From positions 5,776,621 to 5,840,620 of the forward strand of contig NZ_AP018207.1 of the NCBI RefSeq assembly GCF_002367995.1: a stretch of 64,000 nucleotides of DNA. The letters run 5' to 3'. This document shows, one piece after another, positions 17,672-25,930 of this stretch. Position 1 is the first letter of the stretch, and every line of letters starts with the position of its first letter. Source of the stretch: Calothrix brevissima NIES-22. Its GTDB lineage: Bacteria; Cyanobacteriota; Cyanobacteriia; Cyanobacteriales; Nostocaceae. Under the pieces are notes generated by a model. That model searched no databases. It was not told where the DNA came from and worked only from the letters and a program-made list of their open reading frames with translations. The translations under genes were made by a program, and so were the position numbers.

Positions 17672-19860
17672 TTTGTCAGTCCTGTGACAATGGTTCTACC
17701 AGCAGATTCCTCATTTAACCAACGCTGTACATCTGGTTGTAGTTCACTCCACAAACGTTCTGCTTCTGGTTTTTCTTCCCGTTCCATCGCATCCAGCATT
17801 CGCAACAGCTTGTCATACATCCCGTTGGCTTGGGTGGGTGAAACTGAATTGGCTTGGCGGATACTTGCGAGACTAGCTTGAATGATTTTGACGCGATCGG
17901 GGAGATTGCTGAGTTCCCTTTCCGCATTTTCGCTGTGATACTCCATCCCAGATACATCATTAGCATCCATTGCGGTTTGTAAATCTTGACTCAGCCTTTT
18001 TAAGCGTTCTTGTTGGGGTTCGGAAATTAAAAAGCTACAAAGTTGGACGATGCGATCGCATTCATTGATCAAGTAATCAGCCGCTAGGCGTTGCTTAGAC
18101 ATGGATACTTGAAATTTTTGCAGATTGTACGCCGCGCGATCGCGAATATCGCTGCGTTCTTCTCCTGTGTGGTGATCGATAATTTGGTTGCTTAACTGCA
18201 CCACTGGTAAAGCTAACTTCAGCGCTTCTTGAACGCCAATATCCGTTAAATCTTGATCGTTGAGTTCTGCGATCGTCGATTCCAATTCCTGATATATTTT
18301 TTCATCCGATCCACCGCGCGAGAAAGTACAACTGACTCTTTCTGAAGGGTCATTTTTTAATGTAGCAGTCATCTTTAACACGCCATTTTTTTCATCCAAC
18401 GCCAAATTGACGAGAATTTCTGTCCCCTCTGGATAATAGTGATTTAACCCTAACCACATATCGCCAATACTTTCAAAATATTCATTCTCATCAGGACTGA
18501 AAAATTTAAAGTGAATTAACCTCTGTCCGTCAGCCGTAGTTTTAAAAGTGTGCGATGTGGCGACTGGGAGAATATCACCTCGACTAATTACTTTATATTG
18601 TCCATCTAGTAACTGAATATAATAATCGCGAGAAACTGTAGTTACTTTATCTGTTTGTCCAGCCGCTACAATTGCTGCACCTTCAGCTACAGCGTACATT
18701 GGCCGGGGATGTATCAGTACTTTATTATTACCAAAAGCTTCTTTAACTTTGCGTTGAACTAAAGGAATTTGTGAAGAACCCCCCACCATCAAAACTACAT
18801 CTACCATTTCTATATGATGTTCAGCATATTCTAAAGCCTTGCGACAAATTTGCAGCGAACGTTCTACTAAATCAGTAATTAAACTCTCAAATTGTTCGCG
18901 GGTGATGGTAACTTCGATGGGAATTGCTATGCCTAATTCGTCTAATAATGCGGTAGCTGGGACAATTTGTGCTGCTGTCCCCGTGCTTAATTCTGCTTTG
19001 GCTCTTTCTACAGCTATTTTCAAATCAGCATTAAATCTAACTCGTTGATAGTGGGGCATTTTGGCAATTAAACCATCAATATCAGCGATTTTTTCTTGTT
19101 GGGAAACTTGCGCTTTCACAAAATTGATCATCCGCGAATCGATGTCATCTCCACCTAACCATAAATCCCCAGCTTTCCCCGATTCAATAAAGGAAGTTCC
19201 CGCCGCTTGAATTAAAGAAGCATCAAATGTCCCGCCACCAAAATCAAAGACTAATATTGTTTTAAAATCGTCGCCGTTGGGAGAAAAACCATAAGATATT
19301 GCTGCTGCTGTCGGTTCTGGGAGTAATTCTAAAGGTTTGAGTCCGGCTTTTAGGGCAGCTATGCGGGTAGCGTGGCGTTGTTGGTCGTTAAAATAAGCAG
19401 GGACAGTAATCACAGCTTGATCGATAACTTCATCATTTTTACCAATAGCTTGACGATAATTTTGGGCATTTCGCACCACTTTTTTGAGAATTTCTGCCGA
19501 AATATCCTCTGGCTGATATTCTTTACCCCCTAGCCATACCGCAATCCCGTTATCTGTTCCTTGAGTTGGCGGAGTAATTTTGTAAGCAAATTCTCTCTGT
19601 TGTTTCTGCACAGAGGGATCGGCAAAACCCCTACCGATGAGACGTTTAATCGAAATAATTACATTTTCCGGGTCAGCACGTAGCTGGTTATATGCTTGCT
19701 CACCTACTAATAATTTACCTTGCTCGTCAGCCACGAGCGATCGCGTTAGTTTTCTATCTGGGGGCGTATTATCATCAGCTGTCACCACTTCCACTTCTGC
19801 TAATTTAAAAGCGGCGACAGAATTAGTCGTTCCCAGATCAATTCCTATAGCCTTACCCAT
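17668..19860 (-). CDS. dnaK: Hsp70 (DnaK-family) chaperone
   Basis: The protein has 730 residues. The ATPase domain (1-~385) has the phosphate loops IGIDLGTTNS and VFDFGGGTFDASL, the hinge region VLMVGGSSQIPLV, and the AVITVPAYFND motif. The substrate-binding beta domain (~400-520) is divergent (HFKFFSPDENEYFE) and is followed by a long helical lid. The canonical DnaK length is ~635, and here the C-terminus lacks the usual disordered tail. It leads a minus-strand cluster with LysM, TPR, J-like and GrpE genes, so it is likely a specialised Hsp70 rather than the housekeeping DnaK. ATG at 19860 begins the MGKAIGIDLG motif. Confidence 0.92.
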   Translation of the reverse strand: MGKAIGIDLGTTNSVAAFKLAEVEVVTADDNTPPDRKLTRSLVADEQGKLLVGEQAYNQLRADPENVIISIKRLIGRGFADPSVQKQQREFAYKITPPTQGTDNGIAVWLGGKEYQPEDISAEILKKVVRNAQNYRQAIGKNDEVIDQAVITVPAYFNDQQRHATRIAALKAGLKPLELLPEPTAAAISYGFSPNGDDFKTILVFDFGGGTFDASLIQAAGTSFIESGKAGDLWLGGDDIDSRMINFVKAQVSQQEKIADIDGLIAKMPHYQRVRFNADLKIAVERAKAELSTGTAAQIVPATALLDELGIAIPIEVTITREQFESLITDLVERSLQICRKALEYAEHHIEMVDVVLMVGGSSQIPLVQRKVKEAFGNNKVLIHPRPMYAVAEGAAIVAAGQTDKVTTVSRDYYIQLLDGQYKVISRGDILPVATSHTFKTTADGQRLIHFKFFSPDENEYFESIGDMWLGLNHYYPEGTEILVNLALDEKNGVLKMTATLKNDPSERVSCTFSRGGSDEKIYQELESTIAELNDQDLTDIGVQEALKLALPVVQLSNQIIDHHTGEERSDIRDRAAYNLQKFQVSMSKQRLAADYLINECDRIVQLCSFLISEPQQERLKRLSQDLQTAMDANDVSGMEYHSENAERELSNLPDRVKIIQASLASIRQANSVSPTQANGMYDKLLRMLDAMEREEKPEAERLWSELQPDVQRWLNEESAGRTIVTGLTK

Positions 19861-20049
19861 TGCTAATTGCCACCCTTATTACTTATATCAATTACCCTGT
19901 AAATACATTTGATTAACTGCTGTATCAAATAAAAATTGCCCAGCAGAAGCTAATAGCTTATTTCGACTATTACAGATGAAATTGGTAAAATCCCACAGAG
20001 TAAGTACGTAAAACAGTTAAATTTTTACTTAAGTATTTAAGTAATTTTT

Positions 20050-20106
20050 GGCAGAAAAAAATCGGTGTCTACAAAATCGCAGCCACCGAATTTTTCTTTT
20101 TTTATG
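20050..20106 (-). terminator. Probable terminator hairpin
   Basis: The arms around ATCGGTG and CACCGA enclose about 16 bases and are bordered on both sides by A/T runs, so a U-tract follows the stem on the minus strand. It could end transcription of the deaminase gene before the Hsp70 promoter. Confidence 0.5.
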
Positions 20107-20145
20107 TAAAAAAATACTGGATGAATATTTTCTCTAAGAAATATT

Positions 20146-20179
20146 GTTTGTAGTGATGATTAAAATCATCACTACAAAC
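20146..20179. repeat. Perfect 16-bp palindrome
   Basis: Arms 20146-20161 and 20164-20179 (GTTTGTAGTGATGATT and its complement) are separated by two bases. It is a hairpin or cruciform former of unknown role lying between the Hsp70 and deaminase genes. Confidence 0.75.
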
Positions 20180-20487
20180 TTACACTTCCTGTTTTTGAAT
20201 GGGGATACAAATATATTTTTCAATATTTGCTGATGTTCAACAGCCAAGAACATCAATTTATCTCACAATCATCATTACAATTACATCCTGCCCTTGAAGA
20301 TTTAGCCTCAGCATTATTTCGTAATTTAGCTTTTGTTTTTGTTTCCCACCACAGCAGCTAAACAGACAACAATAACAACTGACATCTGTACGGGCGGGTT
20401 CACAAATATTTTCGCCAATCAACGATGATCTAAATAAACCCGCCCCTACTAACAACTGACAACTGACAACTGACAACTGACAACTGA

Positions 20488-20919
20488 CTATTTGCCAATA
20501 TCCTCATTCCAAAGTTCGGGATTAGTTTCGATAAACTCACTCATCATTTGTTCGCATTCATCCGATCCCAGATCTATGACTTCGACGCCGTGAGATATCA
20601 TAAATTCTTTAGCACCAGGAAAAGTTCTCGATTCTCCAGCGATGACTTTTTTGATGCCAAATTGCACAACTGCACCAGCACATAAGTAGCATGGCATTAA
20701 GGTGGAATAGAGTGTTGTACCTCTGTAATTACCTATTCTGCCAGCGTTGCGCAGACAGTCAATTTCGGCGTGGGTAACCGGATCGCTATCTTGTACCCGC
20801 TTGTTGTGTCCTCTACCAACAATTTTGCCATCTTTGACAAGTACCGAACCAATGGGAATTCCCCCTTCTTGTCTACCTTGTCTTGCTTCTTGAATCGCAG
20901 CTTGCATAAATTCATCCAT
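20488..20919 (-). CDS. Yeast-type cytosine deaminase
   Basis: The protein has 143 residues of the zinc-dependent cytidine/deoxycytidylate deaminase fold: H50-A-E52 and PCYLC (C77, C80) give the zinc ligands and the proton shuttle. The pattern EGGIPIGSVLVKDGKIVGRG, the THAEIDCLRNAGR region and the C-terminal LWNEDIGK closely follow fungal cytosine deaminase (Fcy1), which converts cytosine to uracil. A GGAGG sequence eight bases before the ATG supports this start. The gene is divergent from a nucleoside hydrolase gene, and the two would act together in base salvage. Activity on other bases is possible. Confidence 0.85.
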   Translation of the reverse strand: MDEFMQAAIQEARQGRQEGGIPIGSVLVKDGKIVGRGHNKRVQDSDPVTHAEIDCLRNAGRIGNYRGTTLYSTLMPCYLCAGAVVQFGIKKVIAGESRTFPGAKEFMISHGVEVIDLGSDECEQMMSEFIETNPELWNEDIGK

Positions 20920-20935
20920 GATTAATCCTCCAGCT

Positions 20936-21859
20936 ATGTCTAAACAACTTGTCTTAATGGATCACGATGGCGGTGTAGATGATTATCTAGCAACTATGCT
21001 ATTGCTGACTATGGATAATGTGGAATTACTCGGTATTGTGGTGACACCTGCTGATTGCTATGTGCAACCTGCTGTGAGTGCTACAAGGAAAATTTTAGAC
21101 TTGATGGGATTTTCCCATATTCCCGTAGCAGAAAGCACGGTGCGGGGAATTAATGCTTTTCCTTATCTTTATCGCCGTGATTCTTATGTTGTCGATCATC
21201 TACCAATTCTTAATCAAAGCGAAAATATTCAGACACCGTTGGTAGAGGAAACAGGCCAAGATTTTATGGTCAAGGTTTTGCGTGAAGCTACGGAACCAGT
21301 TACGCTAATGGTAACCGGGCCGTTGACGAATGTAGCTGTAGCGTTAGATCAAGCACCAGATATTGAGGCGAAAATTAGCAAGATTGTTTGGATGGGGGGT
21401 GCGTTAAATGTTCCGGGAAATATTGAGAAGAATTGGGAACCAGGACAAGACGGTACTGCGGAATGGAATGCTTATTGGGATGCTGTTTCTGCTGCGCGAG
21501 TCTGGGAAAGCCAAATTGAAATTATTATGTGTCCTTTGGATTTAACTAATAATGTACCAATGACATCAGAGATGGTGCGCAAAATGGGAAGACAACGTCA
21601 ATTTCCCATTTCTGATTTGGTGGGACAATGTTATGCCTTAGTTATTCCCCAAGATTATTATTGTTGGGATGTCTTAGCAACGGCTTATTTAGAACATCCA
21701 GAATTTTATCAATTACGTGAGTGGGAAACGGAAATTATTACTACTGGTGTTAGTCAAGGACGAACGAAAGTTGTTGCCGGTGGTAGGAAGATTTATGCAA
21801 TGGATCAGGTGGATAAGGAGGCTTTTTATAGTTATATTTCGCAGCAATGGGCGAGATGA
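20936..21859 (+). CDS. Inosine/uridine-type nucleoside hydrolase
   Basis: The protein has about 307 residues from the ATG at 20936 (MSKQLVLMDHDGGVDD). The calcium-binding motif is DHDGGVDD, a variant of the family's DTDPGIDD. Further family motifs are VTGPLTNVAVAL and VWMGGALNVPGN, and a second metal-site Asp lies in YYCWDVLATAYL. The enzyme cleaves N-glycosidic bonds of ribonucleosides to give base and ribose. An upstream in-frame ATG at 20918 overlaps the start codon of the divergent deaminase; neither start has a strong Shine-Dalgarno. Together with the deaminase it suggests nucleoside to base to uracil salvage. Confidence 0.87.
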   Translation: MSKQLVLMDHDGGVDDYLATMLLLTMDNVELLGIVVTPADCYVQPAVSATRKILDLMGFSHIPVAESTVRGINAFPYLYRRDSYVVDHLPILNQSENIQTPLVEETGQDFMVKVLREATEPVTLMVTGPLTNVAVALDQAPDIEAKISKIVWMGGALNVPGNIEKNWEPGQDGTAEWNAYWDAVSAARVWESQIEIIMCPLDLTNNVPMTSEMVRKMGRQRQFPISDLVGQCYALVIPQDYYCWDVLATAYLEHPEFYQLREWETEIITTGVSQGRTKVVAGGRKIYAMDQVDKEAFYSYISQQWAR

Positions 21860-21869
21860 ATTTACGATA

Positions 21870-21906
21870 TTAGATCCCCGACTTCTTCAAGAAGTCGGGG
21901 ATCTAA
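21870..21906. terminator. Long perfect hairpin after nucleoside hydrolase
   Basis: 18-bp arms (21870-21887 and 21889-21906; core GATCCCCGACTTCTT) around one central base, 11 bp after the stop codon. It has terminator-like position but no clear T-tract; this palindrome type is also a dispersed repeat in cyanobacteria. Confidence 0.6.
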
Positions 21907-21950
21907 ATAAGTCATACCATTTCGCTATGATGATGTAATTAATATTTAAT

Positions 21951-22036
21951 GAACCGCCAAGAACGCCAAGAACGCCAAGAGAAAAGAAGGAATAGTTGTT
22001 GATGTAGGTTGGGTTTCGTTCCTCAACCCAACCTAC
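21951..22036. repeat. Two dispersed repeats: ACGCCAAG array and GTAGGTTGGG palindrome
   Basis: AACCGCCAAGAACGCCAAG units (21951-21982) recur at 36570-36601 and, inverted, at 32770-32826. GTAGGTTGGG...CCCAACCTAC (22004-22035) recurs at 35015-35071, 57944-58000 and 58423-58453. Confidence 0.8.
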
Positions 22037-22051
22037 GCAGCCTCTTTGTCC

Positions 22052-24370
22052 TCATATTGATAATCGGGAATGGGTGAGTTCGCTTTCAAAGCGGCTGTAA
22101 ACAATTTCGATGGGATACCAAGTTGAAAACCAATATAAATCTTGGATGACTTTGGAAGAATTATTATTATCTATTTCAAAATGGACTAGGGCTAAGTTAT
22201 TTAAACCTATGACTTCTCGCCCATCTTGAAACCAGGGTAGTTTCCAAAAGGTTAAATACTGGAATAGTTCCCATTTTAGGTTTCTCGCATGTTGTTCGGC
22301 AGTCATTAGCCAGGAAATATTATGACCAAATTCGGCAGTTTTGGTGATTTTGCGGTGAACCCATTCCATTAAACCATGCCATTCGGGGGGACGATGTGAC
22401 AGAGATTCGCGGTAGGATTTTTTGCTAGAAATTTCTAGCATATATGGGGGATTATTCCAGCCTATCCATTGACGATTTTTTTCTGGTAAGAGCCATTGCT
22501 TGAGTCTGGTATGAATGATTTCTGTGATTTTTTCTTCGTTTTTAAAGGCGCTAGCTGTTAATTGGACTAATACAGATTTTTTCTCGGAACTTAAAGATTT
22601 TCTCGTATAAGTTAACCGGACAACAGAACTGTAATGAATGTCTCCAGATAAGACTATTACTTGGCGGCGTTGCTCAAATAATGTGGTGAGGAATTGTGCT
22701 AAGGCTTCGTAATTAATGTTCCATGCATCGCCGACATCGACACCATAAACTTTATCTCTTTTTAAATGCCAGTGATGAATCCAATCTATTACTTGTAAGC
22801 CAAATAAGTTGGTGGGTGCAATGACAAATGTAGCTTGGAGTTGCGATCGCCCTTTTGGTTTATGATTTACTTGTTCTAATGGCTGGGATAGTTGCTGGCT
22901 AAAGGCTGGCGGCGATAGCAGCATTGGCGGCGCGATGGGTTTTTGGTCGGCAGGGTAACCGCGCCAGGTGCGTGTATCTAAAACTATGACTTCATGGCAA
23001 AAACTACGGATAGTATAATGCCATGTCAAGGCTTCTGGGGCACGGTCGAGAACTAAGACTGCATCATATTGCACAAATTCCGGTAAGTTTGTACTGGGAT
23101 TGAGTGGCGGCATTCCTAAATAACGGGCGATCGCATTTTCCACTGCACCATTCATTCCCCCAGATGCAGACCAATCCGCCGCCGCTTGTAATAATTTCTC
23201 CCCTGGTTGACCGGCTGCAAATTGCTGGGGTGTGTTTCCCCAAGCTTGAAATACTGCATAGGCTAATAAAGCATTTTGCACTGTTCTCCGTCCCAAAGGC
23301 TGTCCTAAAACCCGCAGACACCAAGCTTGGTTGAGGTTCCAGTCGTCGCTGACATCATGGTCATCGAAAATACTATACATGGGAACGTTCGCCAGCGCCC
23401 GCCGCACTTTCCACAGGGTATGGGTAAATTGCTGCATATCCTGCACTTCTTTATCCCAACGGCGGCTGACTCGATGTCCATGCATTACCTCGTGTCCTTG
23501 GGGTATGCTACTCGGCCAGCAGGCGGGCGACCATGACAATATATAAGATGCGTAATATTCACCTAAACTCAGCAGGTGACTGCTAACTTTGGCGGTTTTA
23601 TTATGCAAGCCGGCGGTGAAACCTGCTTGGTGTGTAGCGATATCTGCGCGATGTCCGGGAAGCAGTTGCTTGGGGGTGTAATAGCTGGGATCGGCAGCTG
23701 TGTACTGGGTGACGGGTAATCTTTCCTCCCAACCTAACAGCGCATCGCCTAACTGACTGGAAACCCACAACAGGGGATCGGCGACATCATCACCATAAAT
23801 TTGGTCGCCTGTAAGAAAAAGCTGATGGGGTCGTTTGTTTGGCTGATTGGCGGCGGACTCAATTAAGCAATCGAGAATGGGTAATGCATCGAAGCCATCA
23901 CCGTGAGGTTTGCGACAGGAACCATGCACGATGCGTAAATCTTGTAAATCCGTGGGAGGGAGGGCAAAGGTGGGTTTTTGATGGTCGAAATAGCTGATAT
24001 TAACGGCGGGAAAGCGGCGAGAACATAAGGCTGTGGCTAAGGTTTGCTGCTGGGTGGATGATTCAATAAATTGTAAGTCGTAGGCATAGATGCGATCGCT
24101 ACTTAATAAATGACTACCCGCAGATTCCGCCGTGACTGCCACAATATGCAGGTATTTTCCCAGGGCAAAAGTCCGGCGTCTTCCCTCAAATAGCAGATTT
24201 GTAATTAACTCACCGTGATTTGCTGTGTCATAAACCTGGAGTACCACCTCACAAGGACGTTTCAGCGCTATCCAGACTGTAACGGCGTCTGATTCTGTAT
24301 GCTGCAATATCGGCCCCGCCAAAATTAGCGGCAATTCTTGTAAAAATTCGTCACTAAATGGGTGCTTCAT
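22052..24370 (-). CDS. PhoD-like metallophosphatase
   Basis: The protein has 772 residues from the ATG at 24370 (a TTG at 24376 is in frame). Metallophosphatase motifs of the PhoD-like family appear in order: HGSCRKPHGDGFDAL, LTGDQIYGDDVADP, FDDHDVSDDW and LSGDIHYSS. These hold the Asp/His/Asn metal ligands. PhoD enzymes are calcium/iron-dependent phosphodiesterases or alkaline phosphatases, but this cyanobacterial subgroup is longer, lacks an obvious Tat signal and has no known substrate. It is divergent from the KTSC gene, with 180 bp between them for promoters. Confidence 0.85.
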   Translation of the reverse strand: MKHPFSDEFLQELPLILAGPILQHTESDAVTVWIALKRPCEVVLQVYDTANHGELITNLLFEGRRRTFALGKYLHIVAVTAESAGSHLLSSDRIYAYDLQFIESSTQQQTLATALCSRRFPAVNISYFDHQKPTFALPPTDLQDLRIVHGSCRKPHGDGFDALPILDCLIESAANQPNKRPHQLFLTGDQIYGDDVADPLLWVSSQLGDALLGWEERLPVTQYTAADPSYYTPKQLLPGHRADIATHQAGFTAGLHNKTAKVSSHLLSLGEYYASYILSWSPACWPSSIPQGHEVMHGHRVSRRWDKEVQDMQQFTHTLWKVRRALANVPMYSIFDDHDVSDDWNLNQAWCLRVLGQPLGRRTVQNALLAYAVFQAWGNTPQQFAAGQPGEKLLQAAADWSASGGMNGAVENAIARYLGMPPLNPSTNLPEFVQYDAVLVLDRAPEALTWHYTIRSFCHEVIVLDTRTWRGYPADQKPIAPPMLLSPPAFSQQLSQPLEQVNHKPKGRSQLQATFVIAPTNLFGLQVIDWIHHWHLKRDKVYGVDVGDAWNINYEALAQFLTTLFEQRRQVIVLSGDIHYSSVVRLTYTRKSLSSEKKSVLVQLTASAFKNEEKITEIIHTRLKQWLLPEKNRQWIGWNNPPYMLEISSKKSYRESLSHRPPEWHGLMEWVHRKITKTAEFGHNISWLMTAEQHARNLKWELFQYLTFWKLPWFQDGREVIGLNNLALVHFEIDNNNSSKVIQDLYWFSTWYPIEIVYSRFESELTHSRLSI

Positions 24371-24550
24371 TGCCAACTATGCCAGCCTTGTGAAAACCGG
24401 AGTACTACAGTAGGTATTTTTCACTGCAAAGTCTTGACGATCAACCGCTTTTATGGTACAAATGTACTAATAAGCGGTGCGATTTTGCAGCAGAATTTAA
24501 TCCTATCAACCGAAAAATAACATTTCTACGCCCACAGGAGAGCAAATTTA

Positions 24551-24958
24551 ATGAGACTATCAAAAATGGACTTGAGTAGCCTAATTGCGATCGCTCATTC
24601 TGACGGACATTTACAATTATTGCTTGACCGGGGCGAGGAAATAGAACTTTTAGAGATTCCCGCACCAGTTCAAGCTTTTGAGGGGTTGGTAGAACTCAAC
24701 GAGATTGTGGCGGAACCTGCGGCGTTTCCTGAATATGAGGAACCAATTGCGCTGTTACCTGTGAGTTCTTCAATGGCGGCTAGCATTGCTTACGATAGTC
24801 ACGAGCAAACTTTGCAAGTTGAGTTTAAGAATGGGGAAGTTTATGAGTATTTTGGGGTAGATGAGGAGACTTGGGAGGATTTTTCCTCGGCTGATTCTAT
24901 TGGTAGCTTTTATAACGACTATATTAAAGGGCAATTTGACTGCGAACGGATAGATTGA
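24551..24958 (+). CDS. KTSC-domain protein
   Basis: The protein has 135 residues. The C-terminal ~60 residues match the KTSC domain: IAYDSHEQTLQVEFKNGEVYEYFGV, then SADSIGSFYNDYIKGQF. This is a small domain also found at the C-terminus of some lysyl-tRNA synthetases. The N-terminal half (LSSLIAIAHSDGHLQLLLDRG) is unassigned. A GGAGAG sequence about ten bases upstream of the ATG supports the start. Function unknown; KTSC is thought to bind RNA or nucleic acid, but that is weakly supported. Confidence 0.8.
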   Translation: MRLSKMDLSSLIAIAHSDGHLQLLLDRGEEIELLEIPAPVQAFEGLVELNEIVAEPAAFPEYEEPIALLPVSSSMAASIAYDSHEQTLQVEFKNGEVYEYFGVDEETWEDFSSADSIGSFYNDYIKGQFDCERID

Positions 24959-24997
24959 GATTTTCAATATAGGAATTGTCGGTGATGTGATGTAAGT

Positions 24998-25396
24998 TAT
25001 GGGGGCATGGCACTGCCATGCCCCTACGTGTGGTGGTAGGATTTGTGACGAAGATGCATGTGGAGATTAATTATGCGATCGCATTTCCCGAATATCTTGC
25101 GCCAGATAGATTTTGCGTGGGGGTGAAGAGGGCATGGCAGTGCCATGCCCCTACGTGGGGTGGTAGGATTTATGACGAAGATGGATGTGGAGATTAATTA
25201 TGCGATCGCATTTGGTCAAAATTTCGCCCAGATAGATTTTGCGTGGGGGTGAAGAGGGCATGGCAGTGCCATGCCCCTACGTGGGGTGGTAGGATTTATG
25301 ACGAAGATGGATGTGGAGATTAATTATGCGATCGCATTTGCCAAACATCGCCCTTCAGATAAATTTTGCGTAGGGGTTTAGCACTGCTAAACCCTC
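24998..25396. repeat. Three ~126-bp tandem units with palindromes
   Basis: Palindromes GGGCATGGCA.TGCCATGCCC start at 25003, 25130 and 25256, giving a period of 126-127 bp. Each unit also carries GGTGGTAGGATTT, GATGTGGAGATTAATT and a TGCGATCGCA site. A fourth palindrome at 25374-25394 keeps the same design with a different stem (GGGTTTAGC / GCTAAACCC). Related single palindromes lie near 58093, 61407 and 61543. Confidence 0.85.
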
Positions 25397-25483
25397 ATCC
25401 GCCTACGGGTAAGGTTATATGACCGAAATAACATAATTCGCCGGGAAAAATCACCAACTGTTGAACCTCTGAAGGTGGAATTT

Positions 25484-25714
25484 GCACTTCAAAGCATGAA
25501 GCTTGCGCCTTTTATCCTCAACGTTGCAGCTTTTAGCTTGGAAATTGCGCCTTTTATCCTCAACGTTGCAGCTTTTAGCTTGGAAGTTGCGCCTTTTATC
25601 CTCAACGTTGCGGCTTTTATCTTGAACGTTGCACCTTTTATCCTCAACGTTGCGGCTTTGATGCGGAAAATTGCGGCTTTTATCTTGAACGTTGCGGCTT
25701 TTTGCTGGAAAGGT
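25484..25714. repeat. 21-bp minisatellite, 11 units, open in several frames
   Basis: Ten 21-bp units tile 25505-25714, preceded by a diverged unit at 25484. Two unit types alternate: GCGCCTTTTATCCTCAACGT and GCAGCTTTTAGCTTGGAAAT (one base shorter than the unit as written). Because the period is a multiple of three, one plus frame and two minus frames stay open and encode heptads such as APFILNV AAFSLEI. No ribosome binding site or known product was recognised, so it is not called a gene. Confidence 0.85.
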
Positions 25715-25930
25715 GAGAAAATGAGCAAGAGCGATTGCACTTTGATGACGACTGATGAGTGAATTAGCAACAGTCATGGTGATAGGAAGGAAATTAAAAC
25801 AGGCGATCGCACAATTCGCGGCTTGTTTTGCTTGGCTTGCTATGAAAATTGCCTAACCGGACTCCATATTATCCCCATTCACCACAACTGGCTCAAACAA
25901 AATCCGCATTTCTTAATTACGAATTACGAA

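Larger units (their letters stand above)
19861..20487. other. Intergenic region with hairpins and 7-bp repeat
   Basis: About 630 bp upstream of the Hsp70 gene, which must contain its promoter. It holds two strong hairpins (20050-20105 and 20146-20179, listed separately) and a CAACTGA heptamer array at 20452-20488 abutting the deaminase stop codon. A 72-codon ORF at 20258-20476 is built from the repeat and is not accepted as a gene. Confidence 0.6.

Noticed and set aside
20258..20476. 72-codon minus-strand ORF after the deaminase gene
   Set aside because: Its N-terminus is translated CAACTGA heptamer repeat and the rest has no protein-like pattern or ribosome binding site.
25451..25777. Calling the minisatellite frames protein genes
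   Set aside because: Several overlapping frames are open because the period is 21; no ribosome binding site, start context or homologue supports any one of them.
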